Shown here one piece after another: positions 55,296 through 63,877 of a stretch of 64,000 bases of DNA (position 1 is its first letter; every line of letters starts with the position of its first letter). A program made the translations under genes and the position numbers. The notes under the pieces are model-generated. The model was not told the origin of the DNA, ran no database searches, and worked only from the letters and a program-made list of their open reading frames with translations. The stretch is from NCBI RefSeq assembly GCF_947503125.1, contig NZ_CANNCR010000004.1:144548-208547 (forward strand), read 5' to 3'. This stretch comes from an uncultured Metabacillus sp. (GTDB lineage Bacteria > Bacillota > Bacilli > Bacillales > Bacillaceae).

Positions 55296-55988
55296 TTATT
55301 CAATCGCTTCCTTTTTCGATCCTTGGATCTTCGAAACCTTCTGATAATAACCGGCGAAGGAGACAAAGGCTATTAGTGAACCCATAAAAAACGGTATAAG
55401 AAAGGTAAACATTGTTAAGCTGACATATATGATGATTCCGTTAAGCACAACCACCAATATATTATTAAAAGGATACAGTAAGGTTAAGAAAAACGAATTT
55501 TTAAGATTCTGGAAAAACTTCAAATCTGCGTGAACCGTATTTGCAAAAAAAGTAAGCGCAAACAAAAACAAAAAGAAAAATCCTACTAAAAAGATAGAGC
55601 TTAGAATAACATTAACTTTAGAGAAGAAATAGAAGTCAACTCCCCAGATAACCCAAATGAGAGAGAAAATAAGACCTCCAGACATACTTCTTACATAGTT
55701 TTCCTTATAATATGCCCAATACGATTTAAATAATGGGACATCATGCTCACCCATCACCCACTTTCTCACAACCCCAAACATTGCTGTTGTTGCTGGAAAA
55801 AAGAAAAAAGGAGCCAAGACGACGATGGTTGCTAATAGCATAAATAAAACGGATGAGTTACTTGCATAAAGTAAAGAAAGAGCCAAATAACAGATTGGCA
55901 GATTAAATCCTATCCATAGTAAATTTATCACGGACAATCGCATAACCCATTCAAATATTCGATTTAGTCCACCCATAAGATCCGTCAT
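55296..55988 (-). CDS. yesL: YesL-like DUF624 membrane protein
   Basis: A 230-residue membrane protein of the DUF624/YesL type with five or six helices. The N-terminal signature is GGLNRIFEWVMRLSVINLLWIGFNLPICYL, and a charged loop reads FGVVRKWVMGEHDVPLFKSYWAYYKENYV. In Bacillus subtilis yesL is found with rhamnogalacturonan-utilisation genes, but its function is unknown. It is a single-gene unit near the uronate genes. Confidence 0.85.
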   Translation of the reverse strand: MTDLMGGLNRIFEWVMRLSVINLLWIGFNLPICYLALSLLYASNSSVLFMLLATIVVLAPFFFFPATTAMFGVVRKWVMGEHDVPLFKSYWAYYKENYVRSMSGGLIFSLIWVIWGVDFYFFSKVNVILSSIFLVGFFFLFLFALTFFANTVHADLKFFQNLKNSFFLTLLYPFNNILVVVLNGIIIYVSLTMFTFLIPFFMGSLIAFVSFAGYYQKVSKIQGSKKEAIE

Positions 55989-56324
55989 TACAATACATCC
56001 CGCTTTCTGAATATTCTTTCGTCTATTATAGCATTAATTTTCATTGTATTATATCTAAATAATGACTTTTCTTACATTAATATTCTATTAAACTTGCTTG
56101 TTGTTTTGGCTACAGGTGCCCGCTTATAAACTGTTCCGAAATCTTTCTCACATTTCATTGCCATCTGCAGGTTTTCATATATTACGTTGTTTCTGCAGAA
56201 ATCAAAATATAAGATCTATTCAACAAGTGGACAAATCTAAAAAAAGTGTTTCATAGCTTCCATAAAAAAATAGTGCCCTTACCCTTCACTTCCCAGAATA
56301 AGCAGCACTATCTATTAAAGTTTA
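55989..56324. other. Gene-free stretch with KduI terminator
   Basis: The minus-strand hairpin at 56264-56312 (ATAGTGC... GCACTAT with an inner CTTA/TAAG pair, then TTTTTTTA) terminates kduI. The remainder shows no ORF. A yesL promoter must lie in it. Confidence 0.6.
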
Positions 56325-57155
56325 TTATTTTAATTCATCCATCTTAACAGCATCCATATCTGTGAACGTATAATTTTCCCCAGCCATTGCCCAGATGAAT
56401 GTGTAGTTGCTTGTGCCCACACCAGAATGGATTGACCAAGGCGGTGAAAGAACTGCTTGTTCATTTTTTACAACGAGGTGGCGTGTTTCTTTTGGCTCCC
56501 CCATAAAGTGGAATACGCGGGAATCTTCATCCATATCGAAATAAAGGTATACTTCCATACGGCGGTCATGAAGATGGGCCGGCATTGTGTTCCACATGTT
56601 GTTAGGTTCTAATAGAGTCATTCCCATCATTAATTGACAGCTTTGAATACCATCGGCATGGATGTATTTGTAAATCGTACGTTTATTAGATTCACTGTCA
56701 GAGCCTAAATGATTTGGCTCAGCATCTTCGATCGGCGCTTTTTTCGTCGGGAATTGCTTATGAGCCGGTGTTGAAACAATATAAAATTTAGCTGGATCAG
56801 ATGCATTGCTGCTTTCAAATAACACTTCCTTATTTCCTAATCCAACGTAAAGACAATCTCTTTTATTTAATGTATATGCCTGGCCATCAACTAAAACGGT
56901 TCCTTCAGCACCAATATTAATGATGCCGACCTCGCGTCTTTCTAAGAAATAATCTGTTTTTAATGTTTCTTGATCTTCAAGCTTAAGCGCTTGCGCAGTT
57001 GGGATCGCTCCGCCTGTTACCACACGATCGTAGTGTGAATAAACCAGGTTAATTTCCCCTTGTACGAAAAGTGAATCGATTAAAAAGTCACTTCTTAATC
57101 TTTCTGTTGTATACGATTTAAAATCTGCCGGATTTGTAGCATGTCTAATTTCCAT
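56325..57155 (-). CDS. kduI: 5-dehydro-4-deoxy-D-glucuronate isomerase
   Basis: A 276-residue protein matching KduI. It has MEIRHATNPADFKSYTTERLR at its N-terminus (split as read), GGAIPTAQALKLE, RREVGIINIGAEGTV, MPAHLHDRRMEVYLYFD with metal-binding histidines, and SPPWSIHSGVGTSNYTFIWAMAGEN. It isomerises 5-keto-4-deoxy-uronate, made from unsaturated uronates, to 3-deoxy-2,5-hexodiulosonate, the substrate of KduD. It lies downstream of kduD but about 230 bases away with a repeat element in between. Confidence 0.93.
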   Translation of the reverse strand: MEIRHATNPADFKSYTTERLRSDFLIDSLFVQGEINLVYSHYDRVVTGGAIPTAQALKLEDQETLKTDYFLERREVGIINIGAEGTVLVDGQAYTLNKRDCLYVGLGNKEVLFESSNASDPAKFYIVSTPAHKQFPTKKAPIEDAEPNHLGSDSESNKRTIYKYIHADGIQSCQLMMGMTLLEPNNMWNTMPAHLHDRRMEVYLYFDMDEDSRVFHFMGEPKETRHLVVKNEQAVLSPPWSIHSGVGTSNYTFIWAMAGENYTFTDMDAVKMDELK

Positions 57156-57271
57156 TATTCATTTCCCCTTTCGATATTAAAAATTTTGAAATACTTCGTT
57201 TTAGACTTTGACAACCAGCTTTGAAGCACAGGTTGTGTAAGTGCACAATGGAGATTGACGTCTTGCAGTTT

Positions 57272-57376
57272 GACTGCCAGCGAGCCCCAAAAGTCTAGCC
57301 TTTCCATAATTTAAGGCAAAGAACACCTTCCATTCTGAAGTATCTTATGCTTGTCAAAGCTGATCAAGACGCTTGC
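57272..57376 (-). repeat. Dispersed palindromic repeat, copy D (inverted, degenerate)
   Basis: On the minus strand it reads GCAAGCgtCTTGATCAGC, GACAAGCATAAG and GAAGGTGTTCTTTGCCTT, all shared with copies A and E. It begins about eight bases after the kduD stop codon. The hairpin has lost part of its outer pairing. Confidence 0.6.
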
Positions 57377-57383
57377 GATTTAG

Positions 57384-58139
57384 TTATGAACTCATCCATC
57401 CGCCATCAACACATAAAATATGACCATTCACATAGCTTGAAGCCTCAGAAGCTAAGAAGACTACAGCACCTTTTAAATCATCTGGAGTACCCCAGCGTCC
57501 CTGCGGAATTCTTGATGTAATGTATTCATTTCGTTCAGTATTTGCGCGAAGCTGTGCTGTATTATCTGTTTCCATATACCCTGGTGCAATCGCATTTACA
57601 TTGACACCTCTGCTTGCCCATTCATTTGCAAGTGACTTCGTTAAGCCGGCAACAGCATGTTTACTTGCTGTGTAAGCTGGCACTCGTAAACCACCTTGGA
57701 AGGAAAGCATGGAAGCAACATTGATGATTCTGCCTGAACGATTTTCCAGCATATGCCTTCCAACCTCTCTGCATAATTGGAAAACAGCATGCTGATTGAC
57801 CTTGATCACTTCGAACCAATCATCATCTGTGAAATTTTCTGCTTCTGCACGGCGTATAATTCCTGCGTTGTTTACTAAAATATCAATCTTGTTAGTTAAA
57901 GATAAAGCTTCAGAGACTAATTTTTCTGCGGCCTGATCTTGTGAAAGATCAATTTTAACTTCGTAGAATGTGCCGCCAATTTCTTCAATTTTTTTACGAG
58001 TTCCCGACATATCACTCATCCCGGCACCAATAACAGCTGCCCCTGCTTCAGCAAGTCCAACCGCCATTCCTTGGCCCAATCCGCGGCTGGCACCAGTTAT
58101 TAAGGCCACTTTGCCTTGTAATGAAAAAAGAGATTCCAT
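57384..58139 (-). CDS. kduD: 2-dehydro-3-deoxy-D-gluconate 5-dehydrogenase (KduD)
   Basis: A 251-residue SDR with TGASRGLG (16-23), NNAG, catalytic Ser in VASML and YTASK. The VNVNAIAPGYMETDNTAQLR stretch matches KduD. It reduces 3-deoxy-2,5-hexodiulosonate to 2-keto-3-deoxygluconate with NADH. The DeoR gene is upstream on the same strand; direct repeats of GTTC at its start region are candidate DeoR sites. Confidence 0.9.
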   Translation of the reverse strand: MESLFSLQGKVALITGASRGLGQGMAVGLAEAGAAVIGAGMSDMSGTRKKIEEIGGTFYEVKIDLSQDQAAEKLVSEALSLTNKIDILVNNAGIIRRAEAENFTDDDWFEVIKVNQHAVFQLCREVGRHMLENRSGRIINVASMLSFQGGLRVPAYTASKHAVAGLTKSLANEWASRGVNVNAIAPGYMETDNTAQLRANTERNEYITSRIPQGRWGTPDDLKGAVVFLASEASSYVNGHILCVDGGWMSS

Positions 58140-58170
58140 TTCCTAGCCTCCTCTATATAAGTGCGTAATT

Positions 58171-58184
58171 GTTCAATTTAGTTC
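58171..58184. promoter_or_regulatory. Paired GTTC-N6-GTTC motif in front of kduD
   Basis: GTTCAATTTAGTTC has two GTTC units exactly ten bases apart. The same spacing is in front of the DeoR gene (59068-59081, as GAAC units). It is just downstream of a TATAAT (minus strand), a repressor position. Confidence 0.5.
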
Positions 58185-58214
58185 GTTATGGTTTGATTAT
58201 AACACAAATAAAAA

Positions 58215-58247
58215 AGATGACAACGGTTAATTGTTCGTTTGTCATCT
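58215..58247 (-). terminator. Terminator of the DeoR gene, overlapping the kduD promoter
   Basis: On the minus strand AGATGACAAACG and CCGTTGTCATCT pair and are followed by TTTTTTATT. The right arm contains TTGTCA which, with TATAAT 16 bases downstream, forms a near-consensus sigma-A promoter for kduD. Confidence 0.7.
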
Positions 58248-58263
58248 AATTTTGGTTTTTTTA

Positions 58264-59028
58264 TTACATTTCAGCAATCTGCAAAGTAATATTTTGAGTT
58301 TCCAGCATTTCCTTGACGCTATGATCCAATCTTGAATCTGTTACAATTTCATTCACTTCTTCCAAAGAAGCAAATTGAATTAGTGCTACCTTTTCAAATT
58401 TTGTTGAATCCGCAACCAATGTTACATGGTCTGCACATTTTATGATTTGCTTTTTCCAATCAGCATGGATGCTGTTTATGACAGTCAAGCCATGTTCAAG
58501 AGAAACACCCGTTGTCCCGAAAAACAATCTGTTTACCCTGATTCTATCCAGCATTTCCGTTGCCTGAGCACCAATTAAAGAGGAGGAGTAATTAATTCTC
58601 GTCCCGCCCAAGACAATTAGTTGAACATTGTTTTTATCCAATAAAATATTGGCTATTTTCAAATCATTTGTTATCACAGTTATTGGAAATTCCCCAAGCA
58701 ATTCAGCAATTGCCAGCGTTGTGCTACCGCCATCCATGAGAATCGTCTCATTTGGTTTGATTAGCTTAACCGCCTCTTTCGCAATTGCAAGCTTTACCTC
58801 ACTGTGGCGTGATTGCCGCTCAGCAATCGGGAGCATTCTACCTTCTTCTTCAACAATAACTGCTCCACCATGAATTCGCTTTAGAAGACCTCTTTGTTCT
58901 AAGAGCTCAAGGTCACCTCTAACCGTTTTTTCTGTCACTTCCAATAACTTGCTAAGTTCAGAAACCTTCACAATTTTGCTTTTATCTAATTGTTCAATTA
59001 TTCGTTCATGCCGTTCCACTGAAAGCAT
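58264..59028 (-). CDS. DeoR-family regulator of the kdu/kdg genes
   Basis: A 254-residue protein with an N-terminal DeoR helix-turn-helix (MLSVERHERIIEQLDKSKIV, VSELSKLLEVTEKTVRGDLELLEQRGLLKRIHGG) and a C-terminal sensor of the DeoR_C type with ILMDGGSTTLAIAELLG and LVADSTKFEKVALIQF. Such regulators repress sugar-acid genes and respond to a phosphorylated intermediate; here KDPG or KDG is a plausible effector (inference). It precedes kduD on the same strand and has GTTC-N6-GTTC repeats in its own promoter. Confidence 0.88.
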   Translation of the reverse strand: MLSVERHERIIEQLDKSKIVKVSELSKLLEVTEKTVRGDLELLEQRGLLKRIHGGAVIVEEEGRMLPIAERQSRHSEVKLAIAKEAVKLIKPNETILMDGGSTTLAIAELLGEFPITVITNDLKIANILLDKNNVQLIVLGGTRINYSSSLIGAQATEMLDRIRVNRLFFGTTGVSLEHGLTVINSIHADWKKQIIKCADHVTLVADSTKFEKVALIQFASLEEVNEIVTDSRLDHSVKEMLETQNITLQIAEM

Positions 59029-59067
59029 TGGTAATCCCCCGTTAAAAACTATTTAGTTTTTATTATA

Positions 59068-59081
59068 GAACAATTTCGAAC
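59068..59081. promoter_or_regulatory. Paired GAAC-N6-GAAC motif in the DeoR promoter
   Basis: GAACAATTTCGAAC sits between the -35 (TTGTTT) and the -10 (TATAAT) of the minus-strand promoter. It is the same ten-base periodicity as the kduD motif, suggesting autorepression. Confidence 0.5.
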
Positions 59082-59356
59082 AAAAACAAACGTTATTTTA
59101 TATGAAATTGATGCTTTCTCTAACAAAAAATAGAAAACGATAATGCTTAAGGTTGAAGCAAGGGGGGAATTTTATATGGTTTCAGACTATTAACTAGCTA
59201 AGTCTGTATAATACGAGGATGCACATTTGAAGAAGAATCTTATAACTTTACGAGTTATTCTAGCAACTTTAAATTAGTATTCTTATAACCTTTCTATCAT
59301 TCAGTAAAATTCGAGTGAATCCTCTATTACCATATCGAAATATTGCTAAATATTAA

Positions 59357-59518
59357 AAAAGCTCAAGGCGCTAAGCATAAGGCGACAAGCATAAGGCGAA
59401 CAGGAATAGAAGGTGTTCTTTACCTTCAATTCCTGTTTGACTAGACCCTAGAGCCGATGGCGCCTGGAGCTAGATTCAGAAACGCAAGCTATGTTAAGAA
59501 AATATATAAATTCTGGTA
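59357..59518 (+). repeat. Dispersed palindromic repeat, copy E
   Basis: It starts AAAAGCTCAAGGCGC and contains the hairpin arms CAGGAATAGAAGGT and ACCTTCAATTCCTG around GTTCTTT. The right end CGATGGCGCCTGGAGCTAGA and the flank through AAATTCTG are almost identical to copy C. It lies in the gap between the DeoR gene and kdgA; the rest of 59082-59356 shows no ORF. Confidence 0.8.
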
Positions 59519-59520
59519 TA

Positions 59521-59553
59521 AAAAAAAGCAACCTATCACCATGATAGATTGCC
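59521..59553 (-). terminator. Terminator of kdgA
   Basis: GCAATCTATC and GATAGGTTGC pair on the minus strand with TTTTTTTT after it. Confidence 0.8.
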
Positions 59554-59562
59554 TTCATCGAT

Positions 59563-60198
59563 TTATCCCCGCGCTTCTTTAACAGCTTGAATAAATCTCG
59601 CAGCTGTTGCGGTGATTTCAGTTAAATATTCATCTGTTAAAGCCTTTTTCGTGTTAACCAATGAGCTGCCGACACCGACCCCAACAGCACCTGCTCTAAT
59701 ATAATCTCCTACATTATCAACGGAAATGCCTCCTGTTGTAATAATCGGAATTTGGGGCATTGGGCCGTGGATATCTTTAATATAGCTTGGTCCGAATACG
59801 TTTGCAGGGAAAACCTTAATTAAATCTGCACCGCTTTCAAAAGCTGTTAAAATTTCAGTTGGTGTTAAGGCGCCAGGGATGCTGACAACACCATATCGTT
59901 TAGCCATTTCAATTGTTTTTACATTTGTAGTTGGTGAAAATACAAATTTTGCTCCTGACATGATTGCTGTTCTTGCTGTTTCAGGATCTAGAACTGTACC
60001 GGCACCGACTAGTACATCATCAAATTCCTGTGAAGCTTTTTCAATCGCACCACATGCACCAGGTGTTTCAACCGTAATTTCCAGTACTTTTACTCCGCCT
60101 TCTTTTAACGCACTAGCGATGGCAACTATATTATCCTTTGTTGCCCCGCGAATGACCGCTGCAACTCCGGTTTCTTTAATAATTTCTAGATGACTCAT
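59563..60198 (-). CDS. kdgA: 2-keto-3-deoxy-6-phosphogluconate aldolase
   Basis: A 211-residue KDPG/KHG aldolase. EITVETPGACGAIEK, VGAGTVLDPETA, FSPTTNVKTIEMAKRYGVVSIPGALTPTEI and the Schiff-base lysine in DLIKVFPANVFG are conserved. It cleaves KDPG to pyruvate and glyceraldehyde-3-phosphate. It is the second gene after kdgK, with a 14-base gap. Confidence 0.92.
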   Translation of the reverse strand: MSHLEIIKETGVAAVIRGATKDNIVAIASALKEGGVKVLEITVETPGACGAIEKASQEFDDVLVGAGTVLDPETARTAIMSGAKFVFSPTTNVKTIEMAKRYGVVSIPGALTPTEILTAFESGADLIKVFPANVFGPSYIKDIHGPMPQIPIITTGGISVDNVGDYIRAGAVGVGVGSSLVNTKKALTDEYLTEITATAARFIQAVKEARG

Positions 60199-60212
60199 GA
60201 TTGATTTCCTCC

Positions 60213-61163
60213 TTATCGCACTACATCTTCTCCATTTTTTGATAGCAATTGCTCAACTTCTTCTCGTTCTGGCAATCCGTCTACATCGCCATTTACCATT
60301 GTTACAAGTGCTCCAACAGCATTGGCACGCTCTACAGCCTTGCTTAGTTCCAAGCCATCTAATAATCCTGATAGAAACCCTGCAGCAAACCCGTCCCCTG
60401 CTCCAACTGGATCAACGACCTGTTTAACCGGGAACCCAGGAATTAAAGCGCTCTCTTTCTCTGTAAAATAATAAGCACCTTCAGCACCCATTTTCATGAC
60501 AACGACTGATGCGCCATGATTCAAAAATAATTCTCCTAGTTTAAGAGGGTCATTTTCACCAAATAAAAATTCTCCCTCAGATACACCAGGTAAAATAATA
60601 TCAGCTTCAGCAGCAATTTCAAGCAATGTTTTTCTCGCTGTTTCCGCATCCCAAAGCTTTGTACGAAGATTTGGATCAAACACAATGGTACTTCCATTAC
60701 TTTTGGCAAGTCTAATAGCTTCAAAAATCGTTTCTCTGCAGCTTTGACTTAACGCTGGCGTGATCCCTGTGATATGAAGATATTTCGCTTTGGAAAGATA
60801 TTCATTATCAAGATCACTTGGTGCCAGCTTACTAGCTGCTGAGCCTTTTCGGTAATAATAGACTCTCATATTATTTTGTCTTCTTGGCTCTTTGAAATAA
60901 ATGCCGGTAGGTGCTTCTTGATCAAATGTTACTTTGCTTACATCAACATTTTCACCTTTTAAGGCAGCTAGAATAGCTTTTCCAAATTCATCATCGCCCA
61001 GCTTGCTAATCCAGCCAACATCATGACCTAATCTTGCAAGTCCGATTGCGACATTTGATTCTGCTCCGCCAATCTTTTTTGTAAATTGAGTAGCATTTCG
61101 CATGAATCCATCACTATTTGGAGTAAACACCACCATGGATTCACCTAGTGTTACAACATCCAT
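60213..61163 (-). CDS. kdgK: 2-keto-3-deoxygluconate kinase
   Basis: A 316-residue PfkB-family sugar kinase. TLGESMVVFTPN, KKIGGAESNVAIGLARLG, and VDPVGAGDGFAAGFLSG with catalytic Asp are conserved. It phosphorylates KDG to KDPG for KdgA. It is the first gene of the kdgK-kdgA operon. Confidence 0.92.
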   Translation of the reverse strand: MDVVTLGESMVVFTPNSDGFMRNATQFTKKIGGAESNVAIGLARLGHDVGWISKLGDDEFGKAILAALKGENVDVSKVTFDQEAPTGIYFKEPRRQNNMRVYYYRKGSAASKLAPSDLDNEYLSKAKYLHITGITPALSQSCRETIFEAIRLAKSNGSTIVFDPNLRTKLWDAETARKTLLEIAAEADIILPGVSEGEFLFGENDPLKLGELFLNHGASVVVMKMGAEGAYYFTEKESALIPGFPVKQVVDPVGAGDGFAAGFLSGLLDGLELSKAVERANAVGALVTMVNGDVDGLPEREEVEQLLSKNGEDVVR

Positions 61164-61550
61164 CTTACATCCTCCCTTTTTGTTGTGCCCTGTAGAAATA
61201 AAAACTAGTAAATAATACTACTAGTTCTTCCAATTTTCTAATATGACTAGTATAGCTTTGCATAAAAAATTTCTCTACCTATTTTTTAAAATTTTCTAAA
61301 TCGATTTATGCCAACTTCCTATTTTTAACAAATCCATTAATCATCAACTAACCTTAAACTAGTTGAATTCCTTGTAAGTGGAAGGCTTAATTGAGATAAT
61401 GTGTTTAAGAAAATTGATATCATTCATTAAAGGCGTGAACAATTCATCTAGCAAATTGAAATAATGATGCTAATCTTGAACACACTTACAGACTGATTTG
61501 AATTTTTGTATAAACTTGTTCAAATTACGTTTTGGGGAGAGGGTCGTTAA
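61164..61550. other. Gene-free stretch with three ACTAGT sites
   Basis: ACTAGT occurs at 61204, 61219 and 61246, in the promoter region of kdgK, the first two 15 bases apart. They may be operator half-sites or chance. No ORF is supported in the stretch; it also carries the upstream region of the small coiled-coil gene. Confidence 0.4.
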
Positions 61551-61724
61551 ATGGAAAAAGAGAAAATCAATCAAAAAATTTCAGAATTAAAAATGGAGTA
61601 TATTCGTATTCAAGGTGATATTGAAAAGCTAGAATCGACTGGACATTCCATTACAAAATTGGAAGAAAAATTGCAGGAAATAGAGGCAGAATTAAAGGCT
61701 CAATATGCACATCTAAATGAATAA
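61551..61724 (+). CDS. Small coiled-coil protein (SE1832-like)
   Basis: A 57-residue protein, highly charged and helical throughout (MEKEKINQKISELKMEYIRI start; heptad leucine/isoleucine pattern). GGGGAGAGG lies upstream and a terminator follows at once, so it is a real unit. It resembles the SE1832 family of short Bacillales proteins of unknown function; the family call is from memory and moderate. Confidence 0.65.
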   Translation: MEKEKINQKISELKMEYIRIQGDIEKLESTGHSITKLEEKLQEIEAELKAQYAHLNE

Positions 61725-61734
61725 TGGATTATAT

Positions 61735-61758
61735 GGGCTGCTGATAGATAAGCAGCCC
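61735..61758 (+). terminator. Terminator of the small coiled-coil gene
   Basis: GGGCTGCT and AGCAGCCC are perfectly paired around a short loop, followed by ACTCCTTTTC. Confidence 0.65.
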
Positions 61759-61912
61759 ACTCCTTTTCATAAAGCGAATAAATGACATTTCTTATGGAGA
61801 AAAATTAAAAATTATTCCAAAAAACCTCTTCCTACATTATTTTATAAATATAACATTAACCCGAAAAAAAGAGTTTAATTTACATTAAAAAACATTCACT
61901 GGAGGGCTATAG

Positions 61913-62683
61913 ATGAAAACAGAAACAGATGAGAGCCTAATCAATTTTATTGAGCAATTAGCAGCAAAAGCTTGGCCTTGTTATACCCAAGAAACCTTTG
62001 AAAATTGGACAATGAGAGCTACATTTGGTGTGACCAAACGAGCAAATAGCGTACATACCCTTGGATCCCTGCCGCAAGATTCGATGTGGTTAAAAAAGAT
62101 TGAAACGTTTTATCAAGAGAAATCGATTCCTCCCTGTTTTTATATAAGTGAAATTTCTCCAAAAGAGCTGGACTATCTATTAAAATCTAATGGATACCAA
62201 AAAGTAGATGAATGTTATACGATGACTGCATCATGCGAAGACATATTCATGCATATAATAAATAAAAGTTTATGGAAAATAGAGTATTTATCAGAGCCAG
62301 ATGATACATGGATTGAAGAATTTATTAAATTAGAAGGATTTTCTTCAAATAGACAAGAAGCATATGCCCATATTTTTTCATCTATAAAACCATTAAAAAC
62401 CTTTTTACGTATATCGGATCAAGAGGAAACAATTGGACTTGGTACAGTTGTATTAGAAGATGGCTGGGCGTGTATTAGCAATATCGTAGTCAACAGGCAG
62501 CATCGGAGAAAAGGGACCGCCACTTATCTCATGAACGTTCTTACAAAATGGGCATATGAAAACGGTGGACATCACATGTATTTACAAGTGATTCAAACAA
62601 ATCATCCTGCAATAGAGCTTTATAAAAAGCTGGGATTTACTCCATTATCGAAACATCATTATCGAATCTTATTAGATGACTAA
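61913..62683 (+). CDS. GNAT-family N-acetyltransferase
   Basis: A 256-residue protein with a C-terminal GNAT domain (about 150-250). The acetyl-CoA loop is VVNRQHRRKGTATYLMNVL, with ISNIVV before it and IELYKKLGFTPL after it. The N-terminal 140 residues resemble a divergent, non-binding GNAT lobe, as in two-domain acetyltransferases. Substrate unknown. The start follows GGAGGG. Confidence 0.85.
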   Translation: MKTETDESLINFIEQLAAKAWPCYTQETFENWTMRATFGVTKRANSVHTLGSLPQDSMWLKKIETFYQEKSIPPCFYISEISPKELDYLLKSNGYQKVDECYTMTASCEDIFMHIINKSLWKIEYLSEPDDTWIEEFIKLEGFSSNRQEAYAHIFSSIKPLKTFLRISDQEETIGLGTVVLEDGWACISNIVVNRQHRRKGTATYLMNVLTKWAYENGGHHMYLQVIQTNHPAIELYKKLGFTPLSKHHYRILLDD

Positions 62684-62721
62684 CTTTGTTAGATAACCGA
62701 TCAATACTATATAAAGATAGT

Positions 62722-62760
62722 AAAATGCCAACCGAGATGTTCACTGGTTGGCATTTTTTG
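62722..62760 (+). terminator. Terminator of the GNAT gene
   Basis: AAAATGCCAACC and GGTTGGCATTTT pair around 12 bases and end in a T run, TTTTTTG. Confidence 0.8.
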
Positions 62761-62833
62761 TGTTCGTTATCAATTCATTATTGAACTGATGATTTCCAAA
62801 GGAGGAGTATGATTCACTTCTCCTATTACATAG

Positions 62834-63877
62834 CTAATCTGAACATACCTTATGTATGATTTCTTCAGCCTTTATCATATTTGGTTCAATATAATCCCAA
62901 CGGTTCATGCAATGATGAAGAATCATGTCTAAATCATTTTCGTTTTGAGTTTCTTCGGTGTTTCGATAGAGAATATTGATCAACCAATTTGTTAGATTTC
63001 GAAGGTGGTAACGATAGGAGTAAAATCTTAATAGATCAATATTTAAAGAAACGGCATGTTTTATATGCTTTTGATAAGCGGTAAAAAACACTTCAAATTC
63101 CTCACTGATATAACCAAACAAATCATATTCAGGCGGTGCTATCATTGCTGATTCCCAATCAATGATAAACAGCTTGTTTTTTTGTAGAATTAAATTTCCT
63201 CCCCACAGATCGCCATGACACAAAACATTGTCATTGTTCTCATTTAGTGCACTAGCCCGCAGTTCACGAACAAGCTTTAGTAAGTACATAATTTGCTCTT
63301 TATTTAATACTACCTGCTCTCTTAAACTCTTTATTATTTGGCAGTCTTTTGCAGCAGATCCTTCAAGCACTGATATACATTTTAATAGGTCAGATTCAAA
63401 GGAAATATCAAATGTTTCCCTTTCTATAGAGGTGATGGCGATATCCTTTGGAATCTGATGGATTGCCGCCATCTCTTTTGCAATTTCTTCCAAAATCTCT
63501 TTTGAGAAAGGGTATGCCTCTGCCAATGTTTCTCCTTCAATAAACTGAAACAAAACCAATGTCATGTCATTGTATGTTGTTTTAAAATCACCATTTTGTT
63601 TTTTAATGGGATATGTAATATTTGTCAGAAAACCACCGTGATGCAACGTCCAGATCAATGGCAAATAGTTCTGAAGCTTTTCAACTGCTTTTCTTTGTCT
63701 ATCATTTTTATGAGCAAACAATTTCAAATAATAAGTATCCCCATTGCGGCAATTCACTTTGTAAGAGTATGCTGAATCACCCATTGGTATAAATTTTACA
63801 CTCACAACTTGAATACCGTAATCTTTATGAAGATGCAGCATTAGTATTCGATCATCAATCATGTATCTTGTTTTCAT
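62834..63877 (-). CDS. APH-family phosphotransferase
   Basis: A 347-residue aminoglycoside-phosphotransferase-fold kinase. The catalytic loop is LCHGDLWGGNLIL (HxDxxxxN) and the metal site IIDWESAMIAPPEYDLF. The N-lobe has YSYKVNCRNGDTYYLKLFA. Homologues phosphorylate hydroxyls of antibiotics, homoserine, thiamine or sugars, so neither resistance nor substrate can be claimed. It is similar in fold but not closely in sequence to the frameshifted copy at 25776-26790. The last 120 bases of the window beyond it show nothing I support. Confidence 0.85.
   Translation of the reverse strand: MKTRYMIDDRILMLHLHKDYGIQVVSVKFIPMGDSAYSYKVNCRNGDTYYLKLFAHKNDRQRKAVEKLQNYLPLIWTLHHGGFLTNITYPIKKQNGDFKTTYNDMTLVLFQFIEGETLAEAYPFSKEILEEIAKEMAAIHQIPKDIAITSIERETFDISFESDLLKCISVLEGSAAKDCQIIKSLREQVVLNKEQIMYLLKLVRELRASALNENNDNVLCHGDLWGGNLILQKNKLFIIDWESAMIAPPEYDLFGYISEEFEVFFTAYQKHIKHAVSLNIDLLRFYSYRYHLRNLTNWLINILYRNTEETQNENDLDMILHHCMNRWDYIEPNMIKAEEIIHKVCSD

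Noticed and set aside
36385..59518. CRISPR array
   Set aside because: The repeats are single copies far apart with no regular spacers; they are the dispersed palindromic repeats instead.
62834..63877. Aminoglycoside resistance gene
   Set aside because: Only the general APH fold is seen; sequence motifs do not identify a drug substrate.
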